Assembly: GCA_041484195.1 (NCBI GenBank)
Contig: JBGPHC010000004.1
Location: forward strand, 62,001-126,000
Direction of reading: 5' to 3'
Source: PSRI01 sp041484195
GTDB lineage: Bacteria > Bacteroidota > Bacteroidia > Chitinophagales > Chitinophagaceae
DNA: 64,000 nucleotides
The notes below the pieces were generated by a model, which saw only the letters and a list, made by a program, of their open reading frames with translations, did no database searches and was not told the DNA's origin. Shown here piece by piece: positions 1-8,105 of this stretch (its first letter is position 1; each line of letters opens with the position of its first letter). The position numbers and the translations under genes are program-made.

Positions 1-264
1 TCCTGGCCCACCGGTAGTGAATAGCGTAATATTCTTTACCGAATCCGCCTCCGGTTTTCTCACAAAGACGAATGGAATCTTTATGTTTCGCCCTCCGGCT
101 TTTTGCCTGTTTTCGGGAACTACCAGGTACCCACATCGCGAAATCAACCTGGAATCAATTTTTATGAGGCAGGGGCAAGGTTCAATTTTAGGCGTGTACC
201 CTTGAGTGAAAGATTTTTGAAATATGGCAAATAACAATGCCACCATCATCATTGCAGGCTTCAT
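1..264 (-). CDS. Alpha/beta hydrolase, N-terminal fragment cut by the window edge
   Basis: This reads open from an ATG at 264 down to base 1, giving the first 88 residues of a secreted protein. It begins with a signal peptide (MKPAMMMVALLFAIFQ, then a likely cut after about residue 21). A short cysteine-containing stretch and a G-Y-L-x-V-P-E-N-R segment follow, then the fragment ends at T-T-G-G-P-G. The V-P-E-x-R segment and GGPG oxyanion loop are typical of the TAP-like/proline iminopeptidase branch of alpha/beta hydrolases, where they precede the catalytic Ser domain. The catalytic residues lie outside the window, so activity cannot be judged. It lies 61 bp downstream of the AraC gene on the same strand. 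Confidence 0.7.
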   Translation of the reverse strand, partial: MKPAMMMVALLFAIFQKSFTQGYTPKIEPCPCLIKIDSRLISRCGYLVVPENRQKAGGRNIKIPFVFVRKPEADSVKNITLFTTGGPG

Positions 265-325
265 CTGATTTTTGAATGCAAATTAAAATCACTAATGAAG
301 TAAAAAAAGTAAAAATCGGACAATT

Positions 326-1135
326 TCAGGAACGGGATAGCGAGAGCTTTTGGCCGGTAAATCTTACCATATCCTTATAGAAATGGCTCCTGTCATAATA
401 TCCATGGTCGTAAGGGGAAAATGATTCTTTGCTTGCAACATAAGCGGTTAATGCCGCCCTGGCCCTGATGATGCCAAAATACCATTTTGGCGGAGCTCCT
501 ACCAAACCCTTAAAATACCTGTAAAGAGTCTTGTCGGTCAATGCCATTTCAGTTGCCAACTGGCTATTACTGGGGGCCATATTAGCGAGGCTGTACATAG
601 TAATAGCATCCTGGAATTTATTGTACATGTGATTCTTAGCAAATTTTATATCCAAAAGGCCCAGGAAATAGTCCTGAAGAAAAATCACTCTGTCTTCAAA
701 ACAAGACATATTCTTCAGCTTCTTGATTATTCCGGCAGGAATGATGTTACTCAGGTCTATCACATCACTTCCAATCCTTGTTTGCCCAATACCAAAAACG
801 GCTTCAAATCCGCCAGGATAAAACTTAACCGTAAATATATTATCAGTCGGCAGGTTTCTCCTCTCTACAATTTCGTTTCTGAGCAACAGTATATCTGTAT
901 TTTCACCGATAAGATGACATTCCCTTCCGTTCACCAAATGGTAGGGGGAACCAAGATTTATCCAAATAGTGGGTGTATAGCTTGGAAAAAGTTTTACCGT
1001 AAATTCTTTTGTTTTGATAAAATGTTTGGTGGCATCCAAAGAAGTCTCAGAAAAGAATTCTATATAGCCCGCAAGTTCCCGGCAGGGATCACGAAACAGG
1101 TATAACTTTCTGATATCATCAAAAATTTCTACCAT
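326..1135 (-). CDS. AraC-family transcriptional regulator
   Basis: A 269-residue protein with an N-terminal sensing half (about residues 1-165) and a C-terminal helix-turn-helix half (about 175-265). The C-terminal half contains N-S-Q-L-A-T-E-M-A-L-T-D-K-T-L-Y-R-Y-F-K, the first recognition helix of AraC proteins. It ends with the second helix region, Y-Y-D-R-S-H-F-Y-K-D-M-V-R-F-T-G, matching the usual G-Y-x-D-x-S-H-F-x-R-x-F-K-x-x-x-G pattern. The N-terminal half resembles the DUF6597-type domain of Bacteroidota AraC regulators and gives no clue to ligand. It lies upstream of the truncated hydrolase on the same strand and may regulate it. A perfect dyad 45-65 bp upstream could be its own operator. 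Confidence 0.85.
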   Translation of the reverse strand: MVEIFDDIRKLYLFRDPCRELAGYIEFFSETSLDATKHFIKTKEFTVKLFPSYTPTIWINLGSPYHLVNGRECHLIGENTDILLLRNEIVERRNLPTDNIFTVKFYPGGFEAVFGIGQTRIGSDVIDLSNIIPAGIIKKLKNMSCFEDRVIFLQDYFLGLLDIKFAKNHMYNKFQDAITMYSLANMAPSNSQLATEMALTDKTLYRYFKGLVGAPPKWYFGIIRARAALTAYVASKESFSPYDHGYYDRSHFYKDMVRFTGQKLSLSRS

Positions 1136-1179
1136 TTTTTTCCAGGAACTTTGTCATAAATTTCCCGGATTTTCATATA

Positions 1180-1200
1180 GATCCAATGAAATATTGGATC
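1180..1200. promoter_or_regulatory. Perfect dyad upstream of the araC-type gene
   Basis: Arms GATCCAAT and ATTGGATC (8 bp, perfect) are separated by GAAAT, 45-65 bp before the AraC start codon. The position suits an autoregulatory site, but AraC proteins usually bind direct repeats, so this is only a candidate. Confidence 0.35.
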
Positions 1201-1512
1201 AGCGGTAACCAAAACTCCGGTTATCTGGCCAGCTAATCCTCAAAATATTTTACAATTCTCCGCTACTGATTATTTTTTTGAAAGACCATTTATGAAAGAT
1301 ATCATGCGCTTGTCGGATTGCTTAACGCGAGTGTGGGCCGCACGGTATGTATGAGCGGATACCCCCGGCGCGAACCTTTACAACAAAGAAGGTTTGCCGG
1401 CCTTCCCGCTCAGGACTAATGAATAGAATTGTATTCCATTTCCAATTCAAAATGAAATTCCCAAAAAAATATTATATTTAGTTTGATTCACCGCAGATCA
1501 AAATCTCATCAC
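1201..1512. other. Intergenic region between araC-type gene and isomerase, no gene seen
   Basis: About 310 bp without a convincing open frame on either strand. It holds the upstream regions of the two divergent genes. A short inverted pair AACCTT/AAGGTT lies near 1375-1395. An AT-rich stretch with TATATTTA just before 1480 is one base off the -7 consensus and could serve the isomerase gene. Confidence 0.4.
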
Positions 1513-2460
1513 ATGCAATTCGCCTTACTTACTGTAAGTTATTCGGGGCTATTTTATAAAGGACCGGCATTAAGCCTGGAGCAGCAAATCCACCGTGCCA
1601 AAGAACTGGGATTTGATGCACTGGCAATCGAAACCAAACGTCCCGTCGCCTCTCCCCTCGATCTGAGCAAAAAGGATCGTATTCGAATTCAAAATCTGGC
1701 CGCTGATGAAGGCATCGCAATCTGCGCCATTGAAAGTATGTCCAATTTCGCAGGACGGTATATGGAAGAGCGTGAAAACAATCTCGCAATGATGCGTTCC
1801 GTGCTGGAGCTTGCAAGTGATCTTAATGTGGATTTGGTAAAAATATTCGCTGCCTGGCCTGGTATCGTCAATGATGAAGAGGAGATTGCGGTCTATGCAC
1901 CCTATGAAAGAGGCAATTATTACAAGCGGCCATTTCCAACGGAGCTTCGCAAGTGGAATCGTTGCGTGGAAGGCATTCGTGAAGTAGCCGGGCTGGCTGC
2001 CGATATGGGCATCACGCTCGCCTTGCAAAACCACGCGCCCGTAATTGCACCCGGGTATGAAGACGCCCTTGCCATGATGCAGGAAATAGATCGAAAGAAT
2101 GTAAAACTCTGCCTGGACCTTCCGCTCTTCTATGACCGCCAATCTGACGATTATATCCGTGAAGCCGTGCAAAAATGCAGGAAACATATTGTATATACGC
2201 ATTATGGCGCCTGGAATTTCAGCCAGAAGTCCAATGGTGAAATCGTGCAGGACCCTTCGCCGTCAACTGGTGAACTCATAAACTACAGGGCCTTCATAGA
2301 GGAACTGCAGCAGATCGGCTATAACGGTTATTTGACTTCCGAGTATTGCCTTCCCGCTGTCAGGAATCATAAAATTGCAGGCATTGAAGAAATCGACAAT
2401 GCTACCCGGTATTCACTCCGGTATATGAAACAATTAGTTACTCATTCACTGCTTGCATAA
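1513..2460 (+). CDS. Sugar phosphate isomerase/epimerase family protein (TIM barrel, AP endonuclease 2-like)
   Basis: About 315 residues from the ATG at 1513; a start 30 bases earlier would only add a basic, unconserved extension. The protein has the xylose isomerase-like TIM barrel layout: a first strand with F-A-L-L-T-V-S, an L-E-Q-Q-I-H-R-A-K-E-L-G-F-D-A-L segment, a V-K-I-F-A-A strand, a T-L-A-L-Q-N-H strand supplying a metal-ligand His, V-K-L-C-L-D-L-P with a metal-ligand Asp, and Y-L-T-S-E-Y with the final acidic ligand. Members isomerise or epimerise sugars and polyols or act as dehydratases; the substrate cannot be read from the sequence. No signal peptide is present, so it is probably cytoplasmic. 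Confidence 0.85.
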   Translation: MQFALLTVSYSGLFYKGPALSLEQQIHRAKELGFDALAIETKRPVASPLDLSKKDRIRIQNLAADEGIAICAIESMSNFAGRYMEERENNLAMMRSVLELASDLNVDLVKIFAAWPGIVNDEEEIAVYAPYERGNYYKRPFPTELRKWNRCVEGIREVAGLAADMGITLALQNHAPVIAPGYEDALAMMQEIDRKNVKLCLDLPLFYDRQSDDYIREAVQKCRKHIVYTHYGAWNFSQKSNGEIVQDPSPSTGELINYRAFIEELQQIGYNGYLTSEYCLPAVRNHKIAGIEEIDNATRYSLRYMKQLVTHSLLA

Positions 2461-2532
2461 CAAGAGATTTTCCAATGCGGGGATTTCCAGCAACAAATTA
2501 GTTTCTGCGCGCCTGCAAAAGATAAATCTTAT

Positions 2533-2877
2533 ATGGCTAATAACGAAAAGTTACAGGATAGGATCAGGGAGGCATTGGCCGGGTCTGGGAGATTAGAGGA
2601 AAAGAAAATGTTCAGGGGTATGTGTTTCATGCTGAACGGGAAAATGTGTGTATGCGTGAGGGGTGAAGAAATGATGTGCAGAATTGGACCCGATGTCTAT
2701 GAGTCTGCTTTGGAGAGCCCTGGCTGCCGGCCCATGATTCACAATGGCAAAATGATGCGTGGATTTGTATTTGTAAGCGAAGAGGCCATGAAATCCAGGA
2801 AGGATTTTGAACATTGGATCCAATTGTCGGTTGCATTCAACAAGAAAGCAAAATCTTCCAAAAAACCAAAGAATTAA
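2533..2877 (+). CDS. TfoX/Sxy N-terminal domain protein
   Basis: A 114-residue protein consisting only of the TfoX N-terminal domain. A helical start is followed by K-K-M-F-R-G-M-C-F-M-L-N-G-K-M, matching the family's M-F-G-G-x-G-x-x-x-x-G pattern, and by a C-R-I-G-P strand. The tail is lysine-rich. In gammaproteobacteria full-length TfoX/Sxy promotes competence gene expression. Stand-alone N-terminal domains are common in other phyla and of unknown role, so no competence function is claimed. It stands alone 72 bp after the isomerase. Confidence 0.8.
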   Translation: MANNEKLQDRIREALAGSGRLEEKKMFRGMCFMLNGKMCVCVRGEEMMCRIGPDVYESALESPGCRPMIHNGKMMRGFVFVSEEAMKSRKDFEHWIQLSVAFNKKAKSSKKPKN

Positions 2878-2995
2878 TCTCTTTTCAAATGCCCCTGGGA
2901 AGTGTTCGCTGTTATAGAGAGGAGTCTTACTGCGGATAATTCTATATATTAGCTTGCGCTACAATACTCATTGATCAAATAGCTTTTGCGTTTCT

Positions 2996-4594
2996 ATGAC
3001 CGAGGGCAACCAACTTCTTGTATTATCGCTCTTATTTGTTATTTGTATGCTCACCATTTTGAGCAGCAAACTGAAAATATCTTATCCGATAGTCCTGGTA
3101 ATAGGCGGACTCCTGATCAGCCTGGTACCAGGTACACCAAACGTGAGTCTGAAGCCGGATTTTGTATTCATGATCTTTTTACCTCCACTGCTATTCTCGG
3201 CAGCCTGGAATACTTCCTGGAATAATTTCTGGAAATACAAGAGGCCCATTAGCTTATTGGCATTCGGACTCGTAATATTTACGTCAGCCATTGTGGCCAT
3301 TTTTGCGCACCAGATCATTCCCGGATTTCCAATGGCCTTTGGATTTTTGCTGGGAGGAATCATATCACCCCCCGACGCCATTGCCGCCACCTCTATTCTA
3401 CAGGATCTGAGAATACCAAAAAGGGTGGTGACCATACTGGAAGGTGAAAGCCTGATCAATGACGCGTCAAGCCTGATCGTGTTTCGTTTTGCCCTGGTTG
3501 TTATCATTACGGGGCAATTTAATTTCTGGGATGCCGGCAGGACATTTATCGTGGTGGCGGGTATGGGAATATTGATCGGGCTCGCGCTAGCCAATATCAT
3601 TTACGCCATCTACAGATGGCTTCCAGGCAGGCCGGCTACAGACGCCGCACTAACACTGATCACACCTTATATCATGTTTATCGCGGCCGAACACTTTCAT
3701 TTTTCCGGCGTGCTTTCGGTGGTCAGTGGAGGCCTCTTCCTGAGTTTTCGGTCACAGGATATTTTCAGCTACGAAACGAGGCTGGAGGTGAAAGGCCTTT
3801 GGGATACCCTGGTATTCCTGTTAAACGGTTTTGTTTTTATCCTCATCGGACTTCAATTGCCCTATATCGTTAGTGGGCTTGAAGGTCAGTCCCTGGGTCA
3901 GGCGATCGGCTATGCGATCATCATCAGTCTCCTCACCATTATCATCCGGATAATTTGGGTATTCCCCAATGCTTATCTTCCCAGGATGCTGTTCAAAAGC
4001 ATCAGGGAAAATGAACCCCGGCCCAATTTGAAAGCAGTCTTCCTTGTAGCCTGGAGCGGAATGCGTGGAGTGGTTTCACTAGCCTCGGCGCTATCCATTC
4101 CTCTCACCCTGAGCGATGGGCAGGCTTTCCCGCATAGAAACCTGATCCTGTTTATCACGTTTGTTGTGATACTTTTCACCCTGGTGCTGCAAGGGTTAAG
4201 CCTCCAGCCATTAATCCGGCTACTGAAACTCGAAACGCCCGACCAGAATTCAGAACTGACACAGGAGCTGGCCTTAAGAGTTAGGCTAGCCGAAACTGCC
4301 CTCGGCCATCTCGATAATAATTATTCACAAGAAATTGAGACCAACCCCACTTATAAAAGGGTGCGGGATCGTTATGCGCGGATCATCGAAATAACCCGGA
4401 GGAGGCTGAATCCCGACGACAAAACCGAAGAAGATGGAAAATTCCTTCCCCGCTACCGTCAAATGCTCATTGAATTGGTGGAGGTGAGGAGAAAGGAATT
4501 GAGCAGGTACCGGCACAACAGGGAATTCAATGAAGACCTCATCCGCGAAAGGGAATGGGAGCTTGATCTTGAAGAAGCCAGGCTGAGGAAATAA
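2996..4594 (+). CDS. Na+/H+ antiporter, CPA1/NhaP type
   Basis: A 532-residue inner-membrane protein with about 12 transmembrane segments (residues 1-405) and a charged cytoplasmic tail (about 415-532) predicted helical and rich in Arg and Glu. The CPA1 signature is clear: P-P-D-A at 125-128 and E-S-L-I-N-D-A-S-S-L at 151-160, where Asn155-Asp156 form the ion-binding pair of electroneutral NhaP/NHE exchangers. Such proteins swap cytoplasmic Na+ (or K+) for protons in pH and salt homeostasis. Length and architecture are normal for the family. The gene appears monocistronic, with 118 bp of upstream DNA after the tfoX-like gene. Confidence 0.93.
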   Translation: MTEGNQLLVLSLLFVICMLTILSSKLKISYPIVLVIGGLLISLVPGTPNVSLKPDFVFMIFLPPLLFSAAWNTSWNNFWKYKRPISLLAFGLVIFTSAIVAIFAHQIIPGFPMAFGFLLGGIISPPDAIAATSILQDLRIPKRVVTILEGESLINDASSLIVFRFALVVIITGQFNFWDAGRTFIVVAGMGILIGLALANIIYAIYRWLPGRPATDAALTLITPYIMFIAAEHFHFSGVLSVVSGGLFLSFRSQDIFSYETRLEVKGLWDTLVFLLNGFVFILIGLQLPYIVSGLEGQSLGQAIGYAIIISLLTIIIRIIWVFPNAYLPRMLFKSIRENEPRPNLKAVFLVAWSGMRGVVSLASALSIPLTLSDGQAFPHRNLILFITFVVILFTLVLQGLSLQPLIRLLKLETPDQNSELTQELALRVRLAETALGHLDNNYSQEIETNPTYKRVRDRYARIIEITRRRLNPDDKTEEDGKFLPRYRQMLIELVEVRRKELSRYRHNREFNEDLIREREWELDLEEARLRK

Positions 4595-4616
4595 TGGCAG
4601 GCACATTATGAGGATT

Positions 4617-4769
4617 TCATGTCTGATGCCACCCGAAATAATTCCTGGGGTTGAAATAGCAAATATCCTTCACCAGATTCTCCACCCATTCCATACCATT
4701 GGGAATTTCACCTCTTTCCATTTCTCCACCCAACAGGTTACACAATATCCTCCTGAAATATTCAGCCAT
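4617..4769 (-). CDS. Small hypothetical protein, 50 residues
   Basis: An ATG-initiated frame on the minus strand, filling most of the gap between the antiporter and the symporter. It begins M-A-E-Y-F-R-R-I-L-C-N-L-L-G-G-E-M-E-R-G and ends N-Y-F-G-W-H-Q-T. Composition is protein-like (amphipathic first helix, aromatic end, mixed charge) and the codons resemble the neighbours. An in-frame stop lies four codons before the ATG, fixing the start. It lies 60 bp downstream of the symporter on the same strand and could be cotranscribed with it. No family is recognised. Confidence 0.4.
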   Translation of the reverse strand: MAEYFRRILCNLLGGEMERGEIPNGMEWVENLVKDICYFNPRNYFGWHQT

Positions 4770-4829
4770 AGCAGGCCATTAAATGAATTATTTTTTTTCA
4801 TGATGATTCCATTTTCAAAGAAACTCCTG

Positions 4830-6458
4830 TTATTTGGCTACGCCCAAGGGCGAGAAATAAAGGAAAACAGACACGACGATCACGAGCACAATCACCGAGA
4901 GGATCACGTCCCATTTATTCCAACTGGCACGTGAAGCTTTCCGGTCCGCTGCCACCGTAGTGGCGAAAGTCAGCCCATTCAATTGCTTTTCACTTGGTTT
5001 TTCCGTAAGCAGACTCACGATAATCATGATGGCAATGGAGAATAAAAACAGGATGATACAGAAATACAAGAAATTCAAAGTAGCAAATGAATGTAGGAAA
5101 CCGGTCAGGCTGTCCTTGTTCAATTCCAACACGATGCGGAGGAGCCCAATACCGAAACCAACCACCATCGCGGTAAATGCGCCTTTGGCGTTGATTCGTT
5201 TGAAAAACACTCCCAGCAGGAAGACGGCGGCAATGGGCGGCGCCAGGTAGGACTGGACGCTTTGCAGATATTGGTAGAGTACACCCGATATTTTTTCCAT
5301 CAGTGGAATCCAGACCATGCCCAGCAATACCACAACAGAAGTGGTGATGCGGCCCACCTTGACCAATTCTTTATTCCCCGCAAGGGGCTTGATCTTTTTA
5401 TAGATATCCATGGTAAAGAGCGTAGAACAGGCATTGTACACAGAAGCAAGTGAACTCATCAATGCGGCCAATAATCCACCTGCAAGTAGTCCACGCAGCC
5501 CAACGGGCAACAATTCTCTCACCAGGAGCGGGAAGGCGTCGTTAGAATCCGTCAATTGAAGTTTACCCTGCTGAGAGAGGGAGTAAGCGATGATGCCGGG
5601 GATCATGAATATAAAAAAGGGCATCAGCTTCAGATAGGCGGCGAAGATAGTCCCTCTTCTAGCCTGTTTTTCGTCACGGGCGGCCAGGCATCGCTGCACG
5701 ATATGCTGATCGGTACACCAATACCAGATGCCCACAATGGGCGAAGCGAAGAGAATGCCCGCCCAGGGGAAATCAGGATCACGGAGCGAAGGGAACATAT
5801 TCAGTTTTTCACTCGGAATGGAAGCCACCAATGCGTGCCAGCCACCCACTTTGTCCAGCCCATAGAACATCAATACTGCGGAGCCTACCAACAAGACGAT
5901 TGCCTGCAAAGCTTCGGTGTACATGACCGCGTGTAAACCTCCAAAAACAGTGTAAACACCTGTGACAATAACCAATATAATAGCGCCTGTCCAGAAATTA
6001 ACATTAGGGAAGAATATGGTGATCACTGTAGCTGCGGCGAAAATAGTGACAGACGCCTTGGTGATGATATAACTAAGGAGTTGAATGATCGAAAGCAGTA
6101 TCCTGGATTTGGAATTGAAACGTCTTTCCAGGAATTCTGGCATAGTATAAACCATGCTTCGCATATAAAAAGGCACGAATACCCAGCCTAGTAACAGTAT
6201 GATCCAGGAATGTAATTCATAATGACCCATTACCACGCCTGATTTCGCGGCAGTGCCCGCCAGGCCTACAATATGTTCCGAGCCTACATTGGAAGCAAGG
6301 ATAGATGCGCCGATGACGAACCATCCAAGATTTCGGTTGGCTAAAAAATAATCAGATGGTGATTCTTTGCTTCGCCGTATGGACCAAACGGAAATGCCGG
6401 CAATCACTGCCAGATAAAGCGCGATAAAGATCCAGTCAATGACTCCCAGAAAATGCAT
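4830..6458 (-). CDS. Sodium:solute symporter (SSS/SLC5 family)
   Basis: About 542 residues from the Met at 6458, which directly precedes the first membrane helix; a start 51 bases upstream would add a polar tail. It has about 13-14 transmembrane segments. Family features include N-R-N-L-G-W-F-V-I-G-A-S-I-L-A-S-N-V-G-S-E-H after helix 1, the sugar-symporter W-Y-W-C-T-D-Q-H-I-V-Q-R segment around residues 245-260, and the S-L-A-S-V-Y-N-A-C-S-T motif of helix 8. It uses the Na+ gradient to import a sugar, polyol or related solute. The W-C-T-D-Q segment favours an SGLT-like sugar or inositol carrier, but the substrate is not fixed. Upstream on the same strand lies a decayed susD end, suggesting the symporter once belonged to a glycan-use locus. 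Confidence 0.9.
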   Translation of the reverse strand: MHFLGVIDWIFIALYLAVIAGISVWSIRRSKESPSDYFLANRNLGWFVIGASILASNVGSEHIVGLAGTAAKSGVVMGHYELHSWIILLLGWVFVPFYMRSMVYTMPEFLERRFNSKSRILLSIIQLLSYIITKASVTIFAAATVITIFFPNVNFWTGAIILVIVTGVYTVFGGLHAVMYTEALQAIVLLVGSAVLMFYGLDKVGGWHALVASIPSEKLNMFPSLRDPDFPWAGILFASPIVGIWYWCTDQHIVQRCLAARDEKQARRGTIFAAYLKLMPFFIFMIPGIIAYSLSQQGKLQLTDSNDAFPLLVRELLPVGLRGLLAGGLLAALMSSLASVYNACSTLFTMDIYKKIKPLAGNKELVKVGRITTSVVVLLGMVWIPLMEKISGVLYQYLQSVQSYLAPPIAAVFLLGVFFKRINAKGAFTAMVVGFGIGLLRIVLELNKDSLTGFLHSFATLNFLYFCIILFLFSIAIMIIVSLLTEKPSEKQLNGLTFATTVAADRKASRASWNKWDVILSVIVLVIVVSVFLYFSPLGVAK

Positions 6459-6539
6459 TGCAATTAGCTTTAGATGATGAATTGGTTTTGGAAAATTTTC
6501 AGGGATCAATTTAGGTAATTGAAAACAAAAATGTAAAAG

Positions 6540-6570
6540 AAAGGAAGGATAAATGACGAATCCTTCCTTT
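6540..6570 (-). terminator. Rho-independent terminator after the susD remnant
   Basis: A perfect 11-bp stem (AAAGGAAGGAT / ATCCTTCCTTT) closes a 9-nt loop. Read on the minus strand it is followed by a T-rich run (TTCTTTTACATTTTTG). It sits about 30 bp after the old susD stop codon and before the symporter. Confidence 0.65.
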
Positions 6571-6598
6571 TCCTCATTATAAAACTACTGCTTGCTCC

Positions 6599-6872
6599 TT
6601 AATAACCGGGGTTTTAAGGGAATGTCGGCCCTTCTGTAATCCCGTCGATCTGATCCTGTGGTATGGGCCTCAATAAGTGAAAATCTCTAATATATGGTGC
6701 CGCTTCGGGGTAACATTCTGGAATATCTCCGACAGGCAAAGCTGGTTGGACACTTACCCTGTTCCGGGCAGAAAGAATTACCCCTTGGTTTTTGATTCGA
6801 ATCTGAAACCCAAGAAAGCATTTTGGCAGGTGGTTTCATTTTGAAGACCGTCCCGTTCCATATCAAATACAC
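6599..6872 (-). pseudogene. Decayed RagB/SusD C-terminus
   Basis: Read on the minus strand toward 6599, one frame gives H-L-L-R-P-I-P-Q-D-Q-I-D, then G-I-T-E-G-P-T-F-P, a stop, then N-P-G-Y and a final stop. The canonical SusD ending is R-P-I-P-x-x-E/Q-I-D ... F-P-Q-N-P-G-Y, so the internal TAA stands where a Gln codon (CAA/CAG) would be. Upstream the same protein continues only by changing frame: a stretch reading D-G-L-Q-N-E-T-T-C-Q-N-A-F-L-G-F precedes an R-V-S-V-Q-P-A-L-P-V-G-D-I-P-E segment in another frame. The gene has therefore lost most of its length and acquired a nonsense codon and at least one frameshift. SusD proteins are surface glycan-binding lipoproteins that pair with SusC; no susC is present here. 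Confidence 0.75.
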
Positions 6873-6888
6873 CTATGGCCTTACTGAG

Positions 6889-7125
6889 TCATGAGTCAGC
6901 CAGAGCCTGCCTGGGGTGAAATATATCTACTGCTCCTGTGATAAAAATCATGGTCCGTTCAGGGTTCAAGGCCTTAATTTTGTATGGTAATTCCTGATTA
7001 CCACCAGAGATCCAATCAGGCGGAGAGCAGAAAAAACTAGATTTTGTTTGATTTGCAGAAAACGGAATTATGAAACTGATGATCCCAACAAAGAACAAAT
7101 TTTGATAAGACTTGTTATGAATCAA
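6889..7125 (-). other. Open frame of 78 codons with a signal-like start, probably a gene remnant
   Basis: The minus-strand frame begins M-I-H-N-K-S-Y-Q-N-L-F-F-V-G-I-I-S-F-I-I, which resembles a signal peptide. It continues through C-S-P-P-D-W-I-S-G-G-N-Q-E-L-P-Y-K and then loses obvious protein character before stopping just upstream of the susD remnant. It could be the leftover 5' end of the secreted protein whose far end is the susD fragment, joined by an internal deletion, but no SusD N-terminal motif confirms this. It is divergent from cbpA. Confidence 0.3.
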
Positions 7126-7136
7126 TAATTTAAACT

Positions 7137-8045
7137 GTGGCTAGAGATTATTATTCAATTCTGGGTGTAAATAAGGACGCAAAGGCTGAAGAAATTAAAA
7201 AGGCCTATCGTAAGCTGGCTGTGAAATATCATCCTGATAAGAACCCGGGGAAAAAAGATGCAGAAGAAAAATTCAAGGAGATCAATGAAGCCTACGAAGT
7301 TTTGAGCGATGCTGAGAAAAGGAAAAAGTATGATCAGTACGGTGAACACTGGAATCGTGTTGACGAAACAAAGCAAGGCGCAAGACCTCAGGGAAACTAT
7401 GAATACCAGTATGAAGGGGACCCTTCCGAATTCTTTGGACAAAGCGGAGATTTTTCAGATATTTTCGAAAGGCTATTCAGAAATCAGGGCCCGGCTGGAA
7501 GAAGATCCACAGGTTCGAGAGGGAGAGGTCAAGATCTGCAGTCAGAATTCAGCATTTCGCTGGAAGATGCATACAATGGAACGACTAAGATTATTGAACT
7601 CCCTCATGAAAAGATCAGGATTAAACTAAAGCCGGGAAGTTACGATGGACTCACCATCAGGATACCAGGCAAAGGAGAGGCGGGGGCCGGCAAGCCAGGG
7701 GATCTTTACCTGAGGATTCACGTAATTCCTAATCCCTCCTATCAGAGAGATGGCGATAACTTACTTCAGAAAGTTCCGGTGGATCTGTTTACTGCAATAC
7801 TGGGCGGAGAAAAGGAAATTAATCTATTGTCAGGCAGATTAAAGATCAAGATTCCGGCAGGATCACAGAATCGAAAAATCCTGCGTGTCAAGGGCAAAGG
7901 GATGCCGGTATATGATAAACCAGGAAAATTTGGAGACCTCCTGCTCGAATTGCAGGTGATGATCCCGGAAAATCTTACGGACGACCAAAAAGAATTATTC
8001 AGGCAACTTCAAGCTTCGTTCAATAAGTCCAAATCATTTGCCTGA
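7137..8045 (+). CDS. cbpA: CbpA-type DnaJ co-chaperone (curved DNA-binding protein family)
   Basis: 302 residues starting at a GTG codon (7137); the J domain begins immediately (A-R-D-Y-Y-S-I-L-G), so the start is secure. The J domain spans about 1-70 with the essential H-P-D at 32-34. A Gly/Phe/Arg-rich linker follows (about 85-135), then two beta-rich substrate-binding domains (about 140-290) without the cysteine-rich zinc finger of DnaJ. This makes it a class B/CbpA protein that stimulates DnaK ATPase and delivers unfolded clients. It is followed by a DinD-like gene and thioredoxin on the same strand with short gaps, not by the usual cbpM modulator. Confidence 0.9.
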   Translation: MARDYYSILGVNKDAKAEEIKKAYRKLAVKYHPDKNPGKKDAEEKFKEINEAYEVLSDAEKRKKYDQYGEHWNRVDETKQGARPQGNYEYQYEGDPSEFFGQSGDFSDIFERLFRNQGPAGRRSTGSRGRGQDLQSEFSISLEDAYNGTTKIIELPHEKIRIKLKPGSYDGLTIRIPGKGEAGAGKPGDLYLRIHVIPNPSYQRDGDNLLQKVPVDLFTAILGGEKEINLLSGRLKIKIPAGSQNRKILRVKGKGMPVYDKPGKFGDLLLELQVMIPENLTDDQKELFRQLQASFNKSKSFA

Positions 8046-8105
8046 AAATTCCACCCGGATCCTCAGTGCCCATGAAAAAGCAGACATTCCAGCTACAGGC
8101 GGAAT

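Noticed and set aside
629..1105. 158-codon plus-strand frame
   Set aside because: It lies wholly inside the AraC-type gene on the other strand and lacks protein character.
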